Below are positions 44,704 through 53,391 of a stretch of DNA of 58,658 nt, piece after piece (position 1 is the stretch's first letter; every line of letters begins with the position of its first letter). The notes beneath the pieces were generated by a model. That model searched no databases. It saw nothing but the letters and a program-made list of their open reading frames with translations, and had not been told where the DNA came from. The translations under genes and the position numbers were made by a program. The DNA comes from Desulfovibrionaceae bacterium (GTDB lineage: Bacteria > Desulfobacterota > Desulfovibrionia > Desulfovibrionales > Desulfovibrionaceae), in contig JAFGBU010000032.1 in assembly GCA_016932995.1 (NCBI GenBank), positions 1 through 58,658 on the forward strand. The letters run 5' to 3'.

Positions 44704-46047
44704 ATGAAACAACCAGGGCTAACAGGGGTCTTTGTTCTGGCGGCGCTCGGCTGTGTGCTCGTGTTCGGCCGGATCGAGCCGGCCCGGGCCGCGGGCCCGG
44801 AGACCAGCGAGTGCTTCAAGTGCCACACCAGCGCCCGCAAGCTGATAGACATCTGCCGGGACGTGGCCAGGCAAGACAAGGGCACGCCGGGCAAGTCGGC
44901 TGAAACCGAGGGCGAGGGCTGAGGCGGAGAGGTGGAGCAGTTGGCTCCGCACGAAAAGATATTTGTGGACAGCGCCCTGGCCGAGGACGAGAACCACGGC
45001 CCCATCGGCTGCCATGAATGCCACGGCGGCAATCCCGCGGACCCGGACTGGAAGACCGCGCACAAGGGCGTGGTCAAGGACCCGACCTATCCGGACCCGA
45101 CAAAGGCCTGCGGGGACTGCCATCCGGAGATCTGCGCCGCGTCCGGGACCAGCCTGCACGTCGGCCTGGCCCCGTTCAAGACGGTCATCGACAGGCGCGC
45201 CGGTCCGGACGAGCCCGGCCGGACCAAGGTGGACAAGGCCAGGCAGGCCCATTGCCAATCCTGCCACAGCAGCTGCGGCCAATGCCACGTCAGCCGGCCC
45301 GAGGCCGTGGAGGGCGGCCTGCTGGAGGGCCACCTGTTCCTCAAGCGGGCGCCCGAGGCCCTGACCTGCACCGCCTGCCACGGCAGCCGGATGCAAAAGG
45401 AGTATTACGGCAAGAACCCGGGCCTGCCCCCGGACGTGCACAAGACAAAGTACTTCAAGTGCACCAAGTGCCACCAGGCGGCCGAGATGCACGGCGACGG
45501 GAAAAAGTACGCCGACCGCTTCAGTGTGGCCAACAGGCCCAGGTGCCTCGACTGCCACCAGGAGATACTCAAGGATCAGGCGCCCAACGCCGAGCAGCAC
45601 CAGACCCACAAGGACCTGGTCAGCTGCCAGGTCTGCCACTCCGTGGCCTACAAGAACTGCTACAACTGCCACTTCGGCAAGGACAAGCAGGGCTACAAGT
45701 ACTTCAAGTGCGAGAAATCCGACCTGGACTTCAAGATCGGGTTCAATCCCCTGCCCAGCGAGGACAGGCCCCAGAAGTACGTCACCCTGAGGCACATCCC
45801 CATAGACCAGCAGTCCTTCAAGTTCTACGTGGACTCCGGCCTGCCCGGCTTCGACTCCGTGCCGACCTGGAAGCTGGCCGCGCCGCACAACATCCAGCGC
45901 AAGACCCCGCAGAACAAGACCTGCAACGCGTGCCACGGCAACAAGGCGCTGTTTTTGCGCCAGGAGGACGTCTGGCCCAGGTATGTCCAGGCCAACAAGG
46001 AGGTGATCGTTCCGGCCAAGGCCATACCCGAGCCGGTCAAGCCCTAG
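44704..46047 (+). CDS. Exported 11-haem c-type cytochrome with in-frame TGA (probable selenocysteine, residue 73)
   Basis: One continuous frame of 447 residues plus stop, interrupted only by TGA at 44920-44922. Residues 1-30 are a signal peptide (VFVLAALGCVLVFGRIEPARA) and the first CxxCH is CFKCH (37-41). After the TGA, in the same frame, come ten more CxxCH motifs (CHECH, CGDCH, CQSCH, CGQCH, CTACH, CTKCH, CLDCH, CQVCH, CYNCH, CNACH). Alone, the downstream part has no signal peptide and could not receive haem. A hairpin at 44932-44950 fits bacterial SECIS rules. Alternatives are a recent nonsense mutation, a sequencing error, or separate translation from GTG 44932. A GGAGGGGGAG box precedes the ATG. 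It is predicted periplasmic or outer-surface, with electron-transfer or reductase function. Confidence 0.82.
44932..44950 (+). promoter_or_regulatory. Candidate SECIS hairpin after the in-frame TGA
   Basis: Arms GTGGAGC (44932-44938) and GCTCCGC (44944-44950) form seven pairs, one of them G-U, around the loop AGTTG. The loop starts 16 nt after the TGA and has G at its second position. Both meet the bacterial SECIS pattern, and the geometry is close to that of E. coli fdhF (17 nt, loop beginning AGG). Pairing was judged by eye, not by energy calculation. Confidence 0.7.
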
Positions 46048-46125
46048 GCGACGAACACGGGTCGGACCCCTGGAGCGGCCTTTGGTCCGGCCCGGGAAAC
46101 AGACCATCAACATGAGGGGGGTATT

Positions 46126-46554
46126 ATGAGACGCATTCCATTGGTGTCGGCCCTTGTTTTAGGGCTCGTTCTCGGCCTCGGCCTAGCGGTCCAGGCCAAG
46201 GACATGACCGCGGACGACCTGGTCAAGGAGGCCAAGTCCCAGATAACGGAGATCAGCCCTGAGCAGGCCAAGAAATGCCTGGACCAGGGCGGCTACCTCT
46301 GCCTGGACTGCCGGGAGGACAAGGAGTACAAGATGGGCCACGTGCCCGGGGCCATCAACCTGCCCCGCGGCCTGGTCGAGTTCAAGATCGACAAGAAGAT
46401 TCCGAACAAGGAAGCCAACATCCTGGTCATGTGCAAGACCGGGGGCCGGGCCTGCCTGACCTGCCGGGCCCTGAACCGCATGGGCTACAAAAAGGCGGTC
46501 AACATCGCCGGGGGCTGGCAGGCCTGGGAAAAGGCCGGCTACCCGATCGAATAG
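46126..46554 (+). CDS. Exported rhodanese-like protein
   Basis: A 142-residue single-domain rhodanese with an N-terminal signal peptide (LVSALVLGLVLGLGLAVQA), so it acts outside the cytoplasm. The active-site loop is VMCKTGGRACL, with the persulfide-forming Cys first; CLDCRED, MGHVPGAINLP and NIAGGWQAWEKAGYPIE are typical. A second Cys pair (CLTC) follows directly. It lies 78 nt after the cytochrome with a GAGGGGGG box and before a strong terminator, so it closes the sigma-54 operon. It may handle sulfane sulfur or selenium for the cytochrome. Geobacter ext gene clusters also pair a rhodanese with multihaem cytochromes. Confidence 0.9.
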   Translation: MRRIPLVSALVLGLVLGLGLAVQAKDMTADDLVKEAKSQITEISPEQAKKCLDQGGYLCLDCREDKEYKMGHVPGAINLPRGLVEFKIDKKIPNKEANILVMCKTGGRACLTCRALNRMGYKKAVNIAGGWQAWEKAGYPIE

Positions 46555-46579
46555 GGTCCATTCCAACATGGGACATAAA

Positions 46580-46612
46580 AACAGGCCCGGGCGATCTGCC
46601 CGGGCCTGTTTC
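46580..46612 (+). terminator. Rho-independent terminator of the cytochrome-rhodanese operon
   Basis: Arms AACAGGCCCGGGC (46580-46592) and GCCCGGGCCTGTT (46598-46610) form 13 perfect pairs around GATCT, 25 nt after the rhodanese stop. The stem carries its own A and T ends, so it may work in both directions. Confidence 0.85.
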
Positions 46613-46800
46613 GCATCCCCTGGGCCCAAGGGGCGGAAAAAAAGAACGCGCCTATTGTCTTCCTTCCCGTCTTGATATAGCGGCAGAATAACAGGGCTGC
46701 CGCGCGGGGGGTTGATTGTTCCCGAAAGGCGGATGCAGGCTTTAAAGTTGGCGCCCCGGCCGGCGTCGGGCAAGGCCGGGCAAGGCTTAAGGAGACGCCC

Positions 46801-47895
46801 ATGCGCGCATGGCTGCTTGTTCTCGGGCTGGCGTTTTTGGCCGGGGCCTGCGCCCCGCGCACGCTGAGGCCGAGCATAGACCCCGCCCTGACGGCCAAGG
46901 AGGCCGCCCGGCAGCGCGTGCTCGCCGTTCAGGACGAAGACGAGAAGCTGGACCGCATTGAAGAGGTCTTTGGCCGGATCATCGTCTGCAACGCAGGGCT
47001 GTGCGAAAAGAAAAAGGGCTACCTCGGCCTGACCCTGTTCCACCCTCGGTTCGTGGACGACAAGGCCTGGGTCCAGGCCTACCGGGAGGTGTACGGCCTG
47101 AACGACGACTATCTGACCGTGGTCCGGATAGCCCCAAAAAGCCCCGCGGACCTGGCCGGACTGCAGGAAGGCGATCTGGTGCTCTCGATCAACGGCCAGC
47201 GGCCGGACACGTCCTCCAAGCAGGGCCTGGCCGAGTTCCTGGAGTCCTATAGGGCCTGGACCGGGCAGGGCCCGTTGAGCTTCCGGGTCCTGCGCGGGAT
47301 CGAGGTGGCCTATGCGACCGAGGAGCCCAGGCCGGCCTGCGACTGCGTGGCCCTGCTGGTCAGCTCAAGCCAGGTCAACGCCTTGGCCGACGGCCAAAAC
47401 ATCTACGTGTTCCAGGGCCTGCTCAGGTTCTGCGCCAAGGACGAGGAGTTGGCCCTGGTCCTGTGCCACGAGCTGGCCCACAACGGCATGGGACACATCA
47501 AGGCCCAGCAGGGCAACCGGCTGATAGGGGCGATATTCGACGGTCTCGTGGCCGGGCTGCTCGGGGTGAACACGGGCGGGGCCTTTGCCCGGGCCGGGGG
47601 GCAGATGTTCTCCCAAGAGTTCGAGGAGGAAGCCGACTATGTGGGCCTGTACTACATGGCCCGGGCCGGCTACGACATCCAGAACGCGCCCGATCTCTGG
47701 CGGCGCATGGCTTCGGAGAACCCTGAGTCCATCGGCCGCAGCACAACGCACCCGTCCACCAGCCGGCGCTTCGTGGCCCTGGAGGCGACCCGGGAGGAGA
47801 TATTCGCCAAGCAGGGGCAGGGCCTGGCCCTGGAGCCGGAGACAAAGCCGGACAGGGACCGGAGCGGGGCCCCGCGGCCCGGCGGAGCGGAGTAA
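46801..47895 (+). CDS. M48-family metallopeptidase with PDZ domain (lipoprotein)
   Basis: A 364-residue envelope protease. The signal peptide ends in LAGAC, a lipobox-like site, predicting lipidation at Cys17. A PDZ-like region (about 75-170) has VVRIAPKSPADLAGLQEGDLVLSING. The gluzincin core is LCHELAHNGMGHI with the third zinc ligand in EFEEEADYVGLYYMARAGY, and the usual HPSTSRRFVAL. It resembles BepA/LoiP-type peptidases that control outer-membrane protein quality. It follows the terminator at 46612; an AAGGAG box lies 6 nt before the ATG. Confidence 0.88.
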   Translation: MRAWLLVLGLAFLAGACAPRTLRPSIDPALTAKEAARQRVLAVQDEDEKLDRIEEVFGRIIVCNAGLCEKKKGYLGLTLFHPRFVDDKAWVQAYREVYGLNDDYLTVVRIAPKSPADLAGLQEGDLVLSINGQRPDTSSKQGLAEFLESYRAWTGQGPLSFRVLRGIEVAYATEEPRPACDCVALLVSSSQVNALADGQNIYVFQGLLRFCAKDEELALVLCHELAHNGMGHIKAQQGNRLIGAIFDGLVAGLLGVNTGGAFARAGGQMFSQEFEEEADYVGLYYMARAGYDIQNAPDLWRRMASENPESIGRSTTHPSTSRRFVALEATREEIFAKQGQGLALEPETKPDRDRSGAPRPGGAE

Positions 47896-48033
47896 GCCAT
47901 GCAAGGCGCGGCTTCATGCGGCTTGTCTTGGCCCTGCCCGCACTGAGCCTTGTCCGGGACGCAGTGCAGGCTTGGCAGGGTTTCAACCCCCGGCGCAGGC
48001 AAACAAAACTGGTCACCGCCCCATTGCTGCAAC

Positions 48034-48519
48034 CCGTTGTTTTTCTTGGTGGATATGGCCATGTTCACAGGCCTGCGCCGGGGCGAAATCTTCAAGCTCC
48101 AGGATCGGGACCTGGATTTCCATGTCGGGCTCATCACGATCCGCTCGCCCAAGGGCGGCAAGACCGTCTCGATCCCCATGAACCCCGTTGCCCGGCAGAC
48201 ACTGGAAGGCCAGATCGCCTGGCGCAACGAGCGATTCCCGGGCAGCCCGTATCTCTTCCCGGGCAGGGGCGGCGGGCTGCGCACAGACTCCAAGGCCGCA
48301 GACCGCATCAAGCAGGCGGCCGAGCTGCCGGAGCGCTTCCGTATTTTCCAGGGCTTGCGACACCATTAGGCCTTGACCCTGGCCAACTCCGGCAAGCTCA
48401 CGCTGGACAGCGAGCTGCTCACGCACAAGAGCGCGGCCATGACCACGCGCTATGGCAGTTCTTGCCGGACACGGTGAAGCAGGCGGGCGATCTGGCTGCG
48501 GAGCTTTTTCAGGCTTCGG
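48034..48519 (+). pseudogene. Broken tyrosine recombinase (integrase) C-terminal half
   Basis: The frame from about 48034 reads as the catalytic half of a phage-type integrase: MAMFTGLRRGEIFKLQ with the first Arg, SPKGGKTVSIPMN, YLFPGRGGGLRTD, and FQGLRHH with the second Arg. A TAG at 48367-48369 then interrupts it. The same frame resumes with ALTLANSGKLTLDSELLTHK and SAAMTTRY, which has the nucleophile Tyr, and a frameshift near 48450 moves the tail (QFLPDTVKQAGDLAAELFQ) to another frame. The N-terminal half is missing. It lies 620 nt from a tRNA gene, a normal integration target. Confidence 0.8.
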
Positions 48520-48661
48520 CCTTGGCCGGGTTGATCTTCAGCTCCCGGTAGACCATTATGGCCTTGTCGAGGAGCCCGGCTGCCAGAGAATCCCTGAACC
48601 TCTTCTCCGTGCTCAGGGGATTGGGCAAAGCGGGGGCGTTGTTTGCCAACTCCCCGGGCAT
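48509..48661 (-). CDS. Possible small gene or remnant
   Basis: A minus-strand frame of about 50 residues from ATG 48661 ends RFRDSLAAGLLDKAIMVYRELKINPAKAEA, unlike the Arg/Pro shadows of G+C-rich DNA, so it looks genuinely coding. Protein-like sequence continues upstream of the ATG (KKKLLTKAGAVNPV) without a start codon. No ribosome site is seen. It is probably a fragment of the element that brought the integrase. Confidence 0.35.
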   Translation of the reverse strand: MPGELANNAPALPNPLSTEKRFRDSLAAGLLDKAIMVYRELKINPAKAEA

Positions 48662-48762
48662 GACGGGATTAACAGCGCCGGCCTTGGTGAGTAGTTTTTT
48701 CTTGCTGGCTCGTTTCCAGGGCCTTGGGCAACTGGAGCCCCCCGCATGGGTCCTCCCTGCCC

Positions 48763-48909
48763 TCAATTCGGTGTCCAGGAAAACTCTACACCGCCCCAGG
48801 CGAGGCGACGGGTCTTGTCAAATTGGTCCTTCAGCACCAGTTCGTGCCGGGCCTCGGCCGGGTCAACCCGTTCCGGGGCCCAGTTGGCTCCATGCTTCGC
48901 CTGGTCTAT
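48763..48909 (-). pseudogene. Protein-coding remnant
   Basis: A minus-strand frame of about 48 residues between a TAA and a TGA reads ANWAPERVDPAEARHELVLK, then DQFDKTRRLAWGGVEFSWTP. Composition and codon use look coding, yet there is no start codon. I do not recognise the family. With the neighbouring frame at 48509 and the integrase it marks a decayed insertion at tRNA-Ala. Confidence 0.35.
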
Positions 48910-49098
48910 ATTTTATTTAATCGCGCTGCTTGCCCCCCGGGACAAAACGTCGTCAGGCGGCCGGGTTGAGGCTCCCGGGCCGGTATCCGCGAGACCTTCA
49001 GAACTGGTCTGGCGGGACGCAAGCAGGGCGGCTCTTTTTGGATCGAGCTTCGAGCAACAGCCACAACAAGACCGCTGTCTCAATGCCTCAACAATCAG

Positions 49099-49131
49099 AA
49101 AGGGGTTATGGATGTTGCCCATAACCCCTTG
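49099..49131. terminator. Strong hairpin next to tRNA-Ala
   Basis: Arms AAGGGGTTATGG and CCATAACCCCTT form 12 perfect pairs. On the plus strand a T-rich GTTTTTC follows, so it ends transcription coming from the integrase side. On the minus strand it lies 7 nt after the tRNA 3-prime end and can also terminate the tRNA. Confidence 0.8.
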
Positions 49132-49137
49132 TTTTTC

Positions 49138-49213
49138 TGGTGGAGACGATGGGATTTGAACCCACGACCTATGCGTTGCGAACGCATCGCTCTCCCAGCT
49201 GAGCTACGTCCCC
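49138..49213 (-). tRNA. tRNA-Ala (anticodon CGC)
   Basis: A 76-nt cloverleaf on the minus strand. The acceptor pairs GGGGACG with CGTCTCC and keeps the G3-U70 alanine identity pair. The D arm is GCTCAGCTGGGAGAGC. The anticodon arm ATGCG/CGCAT has loop TTCGCAA, anticodon CGC. The T arm holds GGTTCAAATCC. The 3-prime CCA is encoded. The neighbouring integrase remnant suggests use as an attachment site. Confidence 0.95.
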
Positions 49214-49305
49214 GATCGAGCGCAAGACCGGACTTGTAACCGTTTTCCAGACCCGCGACAAGCCCATTGTGGGGCCAAAACCGGCGCGGGTCAAGGCCCG
49301 GGCCG

Positions 49306-50805
49306 TCAGCGCTGAGGGCCCGCGGCCGACAGGACCCGCGCCGCCCGGTGCGCGTAGGTGTGCCCCCTGAGCACCAAGGCCCGCCAGGCCGCGCCGATCT
49401 CCAGGCGGCGGGCCGGGTCTCTGAGCAGCGCCCGGGCCAGGTTCGGGATGTCCGCCGGGGTCCGGAACACGACCTCGCGGACCAGGTCCGCGGGAAAAAG
49501 GCCCAGGCCCGGGGTCTGGTCGGTGATCAGGAACCCGCCCGCGGCCCAGACGTCGAAATGGCGCTGGGTCAGGCCAGAGGGCAGAAGCGGGCTGGTCATG
49601 TTCAGGCACAGGGACGCGGCCCGGTACACCCCGGGCAGGTCCCGCTCGTAGTCCACGGGCGGCCGCAGGTCCGCGGCCGGGCCGAGGTCCTCCAGCCAGC
49701 CCGGGTCCCCGAAGACCACAAGCCCCGGGCCAGCGGCCCGCAGGCACATTCCCCGCCAGAGCCTGCCGGTCTCCTCGGCGCAGAACCCGGCCCGCCTGGC
49801 CTGGTCTCCCGGCCAGAGGGCCTCGGACCTGAGGCCCAGGCGCTGCGCCCACCAGCCGAAGTCCGGCCTGGACCCGGCCAGGAGCAGGTCCCGGGCCTGG
49901 GCAAAGGCCTGGGGCGGCAGGGAGCAGCCCGCGAAAAAGGCCTCCTTGCCCGGAAAGCGCGAGCGGCCGACAAAGACCAGCCTGCCCTCCAGGTCCGCCG
50001 GCCCGGCCCGGACATCGGGACCTGCAAAGGCCGCGCCCGCGGCCAGGGGCAGGGGAAAGACCCGCCGGGCCCCGAGCCCGGCCAAGGGGCCCAGAAACCA
50101 GTCGTCGGTGACGAAGAGGTCCAGGTCGCGCCAGAACCCGGACCTTATGCCGCTCAGCAGGTGAAAGGGGTTGTCCACGCACCACGCGGCCACGCGCGAG
50201 CCCGCCTCCCTGAGCAGGTGAAAGGCCCGGCCGTAGGGGTCAAGGCCCCTGAAGTTGACGCTGAAAAAGAGCCCGGGCGCGCCGCGTTCGGCCATGAGCC
50301 CGGCCAGGCCCTCGGGCGAGAGCCCCTGGTCGATGCGCAGGGCCGTAAGGCCCGCGGCCTCGAATCCCAAGGCCAGGTCCCGGCCCAGGAGGTCGGTCCC
50401 GGTCCCGGGCAGCCAGACCCCCCCCGGATCGGAGCGCTCCAGGCCAAGGGCCAGGGCCCGGCACCTGGCCCAGACCGGGCCCCAGAAGGAGGGCAAAAGC
50501 CGCGCGTTCTGGCGGAAGAAGTAGGTCGTGGACCCGGCCAGCGCGTCCCGGTCCAGGTCCCGGGGCAGGACGCGCCTGAAACCGGCCGCGCCCGGCCCGG
50601 GCTCGAAGCCCGGCCGCTCGACGTACAGGGCCCCGGCCCGGGCCTCGGGAAACCAGCGGGCCAAGAGCTCGGGCCTCGGGCCCAGGCCCAGGAACAGGAC
50701 CTGCGGGCCAAGGCCCAGGCGTTCGAAGGCCCCGGGGCCCTCGTCCAGGGTCACGGACCTTCCGGCCTCGTCCAGGACCCTGATCCTCTGCGGTCGTTCG
50801 GCCAT
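49306..50805 (-). CDS. CgeB-like glycosyltransferase
   Basis: A 499-residue GT-B-type protein. The N-terminal half carries [20 protein letters not shown] and [14 protein letters not shown]; the C-terminal half carries [37 protein letters not shown] and [20 protein letters not shown], the CgeB/DUF3880 pattern of donor binding. Very high Gly/Ala/Arg content fits the genome. It stands alone between tRNA-Ala and rlmE, on the opposite strand to rlmE. Glycosylation of a surface protein such as flagellin is a reasonable guess, not shown. Confidence 0.82.
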   Translation of the reverse strand: MAERPQRIRVLDEAGRSVTLDEGPGAFERLGLGPQVLFLGLGPRPELLARWFPEARAGALYVERPGFEPGPGAAGFRRVLPRDLDRDALAGSTTYFFRQNARLLPSFWGPVWARCRALALGLERSDPGGVWLPGTGTDLLGRDLALGFEAAGLTALRIDQGLSPEGLAGLMAERGAPGLFFSVNFRGLDPYGRAFHLLREAGSRVAAWCVDNPFHLLSGIRSGFWRDLDLFVTDDWFLGPLAGLGARRVFPLPLAAGAAFAGPDVRAGPADLEGRLVFVGRSRFPGKEAFFAGCSLPPQAFAQARDLLLAGSRPDFGWWAQRLGLRSEALWPGDQARRAGFCAEETGRLWRGMCLRAAGPGLVVFGDPGWLEDLGPAADLRPPVDYERDLPGVYRAASLCLNMTSPLLPSGLTQRHFDVWAAGGFLITDQTPGLGLFPADLVREVVFRTPADIPNLARALLRDPARRLEIGAAWRALVLRGHTYAHRAARVLSAAGPQR

Positions 50806-50876
50806 GGAATGCGCTTGTTGGCTTGGGCCCGGGTTTCGTCTATCATCCCGGCCGAAACCCGGACGGCTTAAACAAG

Positions 50877-51476
50877 GTGAAACAATACCGAGACCACTAT
50901 TTCAAGCGCGCCAAGCAGGAGAACTACCCGGCCCGCTCGGTGTACAAGCTCATGGAGCTCAACAAGCGCTTCAAGCTCTTGAGGCCCGGGCTCAAGGTCC
51001 TGGACCTGGGCGCGGTCCCGGGCTCCTGGACCCTGTACGCGGCCAAGAAGGTCGGGCCCTCGGGCCGGGTCCTGGCCGTGGACCTTCAGGACCTGGACAC
51101 GGCCCTGCCGGACAACGCGGAGTTCGTGCGCGCCGACGCCCTGGCAGACGATCCAAAGCTCGAACGGGCCCTGGACGGCCTGGGCCCCTTGGACCTCGTC
51201 CTCAGTGATATGGCCCCCAAAACAACCGGGGTCAAGTTCGCGGACCAGGCGCGCTCCCTGGAGCTCTGCGAGCGGGCCAGGGACCTGGCCGCAAGGCGCC
51301 TGGCCAAGGGCGGCGGCCTGGTGGTCAAGATGTTCGAGGGCCCGGACACCAAGGCGTTCACCGATTCGCTCAGGGGGCTGTTCGCCACGGTCAAGGCCTT
51401 CAAGCCCAAGAGCTCGCGCTCCGAAAGCAAGGAAACCTTCATAGCCGGCCTTGGCTTTCTGAACCGGGACGGGTAG
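50877..51476 (+). CDS. rlmE: 23S rRNA (uridine-2552-2'-O)-methyltransferase
   Basis: A 199-residue FtsJ/RlmE enzyme. SAM motif I is [20 protein letters not shown], and the K-D-K-E tetrad is visible in [32 protein letters not shown] and SRSESKETF. It methylates the A-loop of 23S rRNA in the 50S subunit. The GTG start at 50877 ([16 protein letters not shown] follows) matches the family; an extension to 50823 has no supporting site. It begins the rlmE-yebC-ruvCAB run, 46 nt before yebC. Confidence 0.9.
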   Translation: MKQYRDHYFKRAKQENYPARSVYKLMELNKRFKLLRPGLKVLDLGAVPGSWTLYAAKKVGPSGRVLAVDLQDLDTALPDNAEFVRADALADDPKLERALDGLGPLDLVLSDMAPKTTGVKFADQARSLELCERARDLAARRLAKGGGLVVKMFEGPDTKAFTDSLRGLFATVKAFKPKSSRSESKETFIAGLGFLNRDG

Positions 51477-51522
51477 ATTATCCGATCCCGATCAGGCGAC
51501 AACTCCCAATTTTGGAGGATAT

Positions 51523-52272
51523 ATGGCCGGACACAGCAAATGGGCGAACATCCAACACCGCAAGGGCCGTCAGGACGCCAAGCGGGCAAAGCTATTCACC
51601 AAGGCGGCCAAGGACATCATCCTCGCGGCCAGGTCCGGGGGCGGGGTCCCGGAGGACAACGCGGGCCTGCGCCTGGCCATCCTGAAGGCCAAGGCCGTGA
51701 ACATGCCGAACGACAAGATCGACAACGCCATCAAGAAGGGCACCGGCGAGCTGGCCGGGGGCGACCTCTACGAGACCGTGTACGAGGGCTACGCCCCGGG
51801 CGGGGTGGCCATGCTCATCGAGGTGGCCACGGACAACAAGAACCGCACCGTGGCCGAGGTGCGCCACATCCTGAGCAAGAACGGCGGCAGCATGGGCGAG
51901 GCCGGGAGCGTGGCCTGGATGTTCGACAAGAAGGGCGTGCTTATCTTCGACAAGAAGACCTGCACCGAGGACCAGCTCCTGGAGACGGGCCTGGAGGCCG
52001 GGGCCGAGGACGTCATCGACGAGGACGAGTCCCTGACCGTGCACACCGCGCCCGGCGACTTCATGGCCGCGCAGCAGGCCTTTGAGCGGGCCGGGCTGAA
52101 GTGCGAGTCCGCGGAGCTCTCCCAGGTGCCCAAGAGCCTGACGCCCGTGGACAAGGCCGCCGCGGCCAGGGTGGTCAGGCTCGTGGACGCCCTGGAGGAC
52201 AACGAGGACGTGCAGAACGTCTACATCAACGCCGACTTCCCGGACGAGTTCCTGGACGAGCTGGAAGGCTAG
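51523..52272 (+). CDS. yebC: YebC/PmpR-family protein
   Basis: A 249-residue protein with the invariant start MAGHSKWANIQHRKGRQDAK, then MPNDKIDNAIKKGTGE, YEGYAPGGVAMLIE, LSKNGGSMGEAGSVAWMF and the C-terminal VYINADFPDE. YebC proteins were named as DNA-binding regulators and some act on ribosomes stalled at proline-rich stretches. A GGAGG box lies 7 nt before the ATG. As in many bacteria it sits directly before ruvC, with one base between stop and start. Confidence 0.95.
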   Translation: MAGHSKWANIQHRKGRQDAKRAKLFTKAAKDIILAARSGGGVPEDNAGLRLAILKAKAVNMPNDKIDNAIKKGTGELAGGDLYETVYEGYAPGGVAMLIEVATDNKNRTVAEVRHILSKNGGSMGEAGSVAWMFDKKGVLIFDKKTCTEDQLLETGLEAGAEDVIDEDESLTVHTAPGDFMAAQQAFERAGLKCESAELSQVPKSLTPVDKAAAARVVRLVDALEDNEDVQNVYINADFPDEFLDELEG

Positions 52273-52273
52273 G

Positions 52274-52780
52274 GTGGGCTCGGACCGGGTCGTGGTCCTG
52301 GGTCTGGACCCGGGCACCCAGGTGACCGGCTTCGGCGTGGTCAGCGAGACGTCCGGCCGGGCCGGGCTGGTGGCCGCCGGGACCATCAGGACCAAGACCG
52401 GCCGGGACATGGCCGAGCGCCTGGGCGAGATATACCGGAAGGTGGCCGAGGTCATAGCCCGCTACGGCCCGACCGAGGCCGCGGTGGAGAACGTGTTCGT
52501 GTCCCGGAACACGGCCTCGGCCCTCAAGCTGGGCCAGGCCAGGGGCGCGGTCCTGGCGGCCTGCGCCGTGGCCGGGCTCCCGGTGGCCGGGTACGAGCCG
52601 ACCAAGGTCAAGAAGGGCCTGGCCGGGACCGGCCGCGCGGACAAGGGCCAGGTCGCGTTCATGGTCGCCAGGGTCCTGGGGGTCAAGGACCCGGGCTGGG
52701 CCAAGGACGCGAGCGACGCCCTGGCCGTGGCCGTGTGCCACCTGAACGAACGCCGCTTCCGCAGGCTGGCGGGGGTCTGA
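52274..52780 (+). CDS. ruvC: Holliday-junction resolvase RuvC
   Basis: A 168-residue RNase-H-fold nuclease. The four catalytic acids are in place: Asp12 in LGLDPGTQVTG, Glu72 in AVENVFVSRN, and Asp145 and Asp148 in WAKDASDALAVAVCH. It cuts four-way junctions in concert with RuvAB. It starts with GTG at 52274, two bases past the yebC stop, with the GGAAGG box inside yebC. Its TGA shares one base with the ruvA ATG. Confidence 0.95.
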   Translation: MGSDRVVVLGLDPGTQVTGFGVVSETSGRAGLVAAGTIRTKTGRDMAERLGEIYRKVAEVIARYGPTEAAVENVFVSRNTASALKLGQARGAVLAACAVAGLPVAGYEPTKVKKGLAGTGRADKGQVAFMVARVLGVKDPGWAKDASDALAVAVCHLNERRFRRLAGV

Positions 52781-53391
52781 TGATCGCCTACCTCAAGGGG
52801 ACGCTGCTCGCGGCCACGGACAAGGCCATGATCGTGCTCACCAAGGGCGGGGTGGGCTACGAGGTCTTTGCCTCGACCCCTGTGCTGGCCTCGCTTCCGG
52901 CCAAGGGCGGGGAGCTGGCCGTGTACGTGCACACCAGGGTCCTGGAGGGCGGCCTGGAGCTTTACGGCTTCGGGACCCTGGACGAGCTCAACTTCTTCCG
53001 GACCCTGATATCCATCGAGAAGCTCGGGCCCAAGAAGGCCCTGGCCATCCTCTCGCGCTTCAACCCCGGGGACCTGCGCGAGATCGCCTGGCGAGAGGAC
53101 GCCGCTGCCCTGGCCTCGGTGCCGGGCATCGGCCCCAAGTCCTCGCGCCAGATACTCTGGTTCCTCAAGGAAAAGGTCCACGGCCCGGCCGGGCCCGAGG
53201 CGGCCCCGCCCCCGGCCGGGGGCGGGGCCCAGGGCGAGTTCATGGACGCCCTTGCCGGGCTCGCCAACCTGGGATACTCCGATGACGAGGTCCGGCCCCT
53301 GCTCAGGGAGGTCATGGAGCCCGAGCCGGACCTGGACGCGGCCTCGGCCATCCGCATGGTGCTCAAGAAGATCGCGGCGGCCCGCAAATGA
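52780..53391 (+). CDS. ruvA: Holliday-junction DNA helicase subunit RuvA
   Basis: A 203-residue junction-binding protein. The OB-fold N-terminus is [20 protein letters not shown], the two helix-hairpin-helix motifs are [16 protein letters not shown] and [17 protein letters not shown], and the C-terminal RuvB-contact domain is [19 protein letters not shown]. It loads RuvB on junctions. The start at 52780 is coupled (TGATG) to ruvC, and the stop overlaps ruvB by 4 nt. Confidence 0.95.
   Translation: MIAYLKGTLLAATDKAMIVLTKGGVGYEVFASTPVLASLPAKGGELAVYVHTRVLEGGLELYGFGTLDELNFFRTLISIEKLGPKKALAILSRFNPGDLREIAWREDAAALASVPGIGPKSSRQILWFLKEKVHGPAGPEAAPPPAGGGAQGEFMDALAGLANLGYSDDEVRPLLREVMEPEPDLDAASAIRMVLKKIAAARK

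Noticed and set aside
44932-46047. A separate ten-haem cytochrome starting at GTG 44932
   Set aside because: It would lack a signal peptide, so no haem could be attached. The upstream frame supplies the signal peptide in phase. The single-gene reading with UGA recoding is preferred.
48367-48369. TAG in the integrase read as a recoded (pyrrolysine) codon
   Set aside because: The gene also has a frameshift and lacks its N-terminal half, so ordinary decay explains it.
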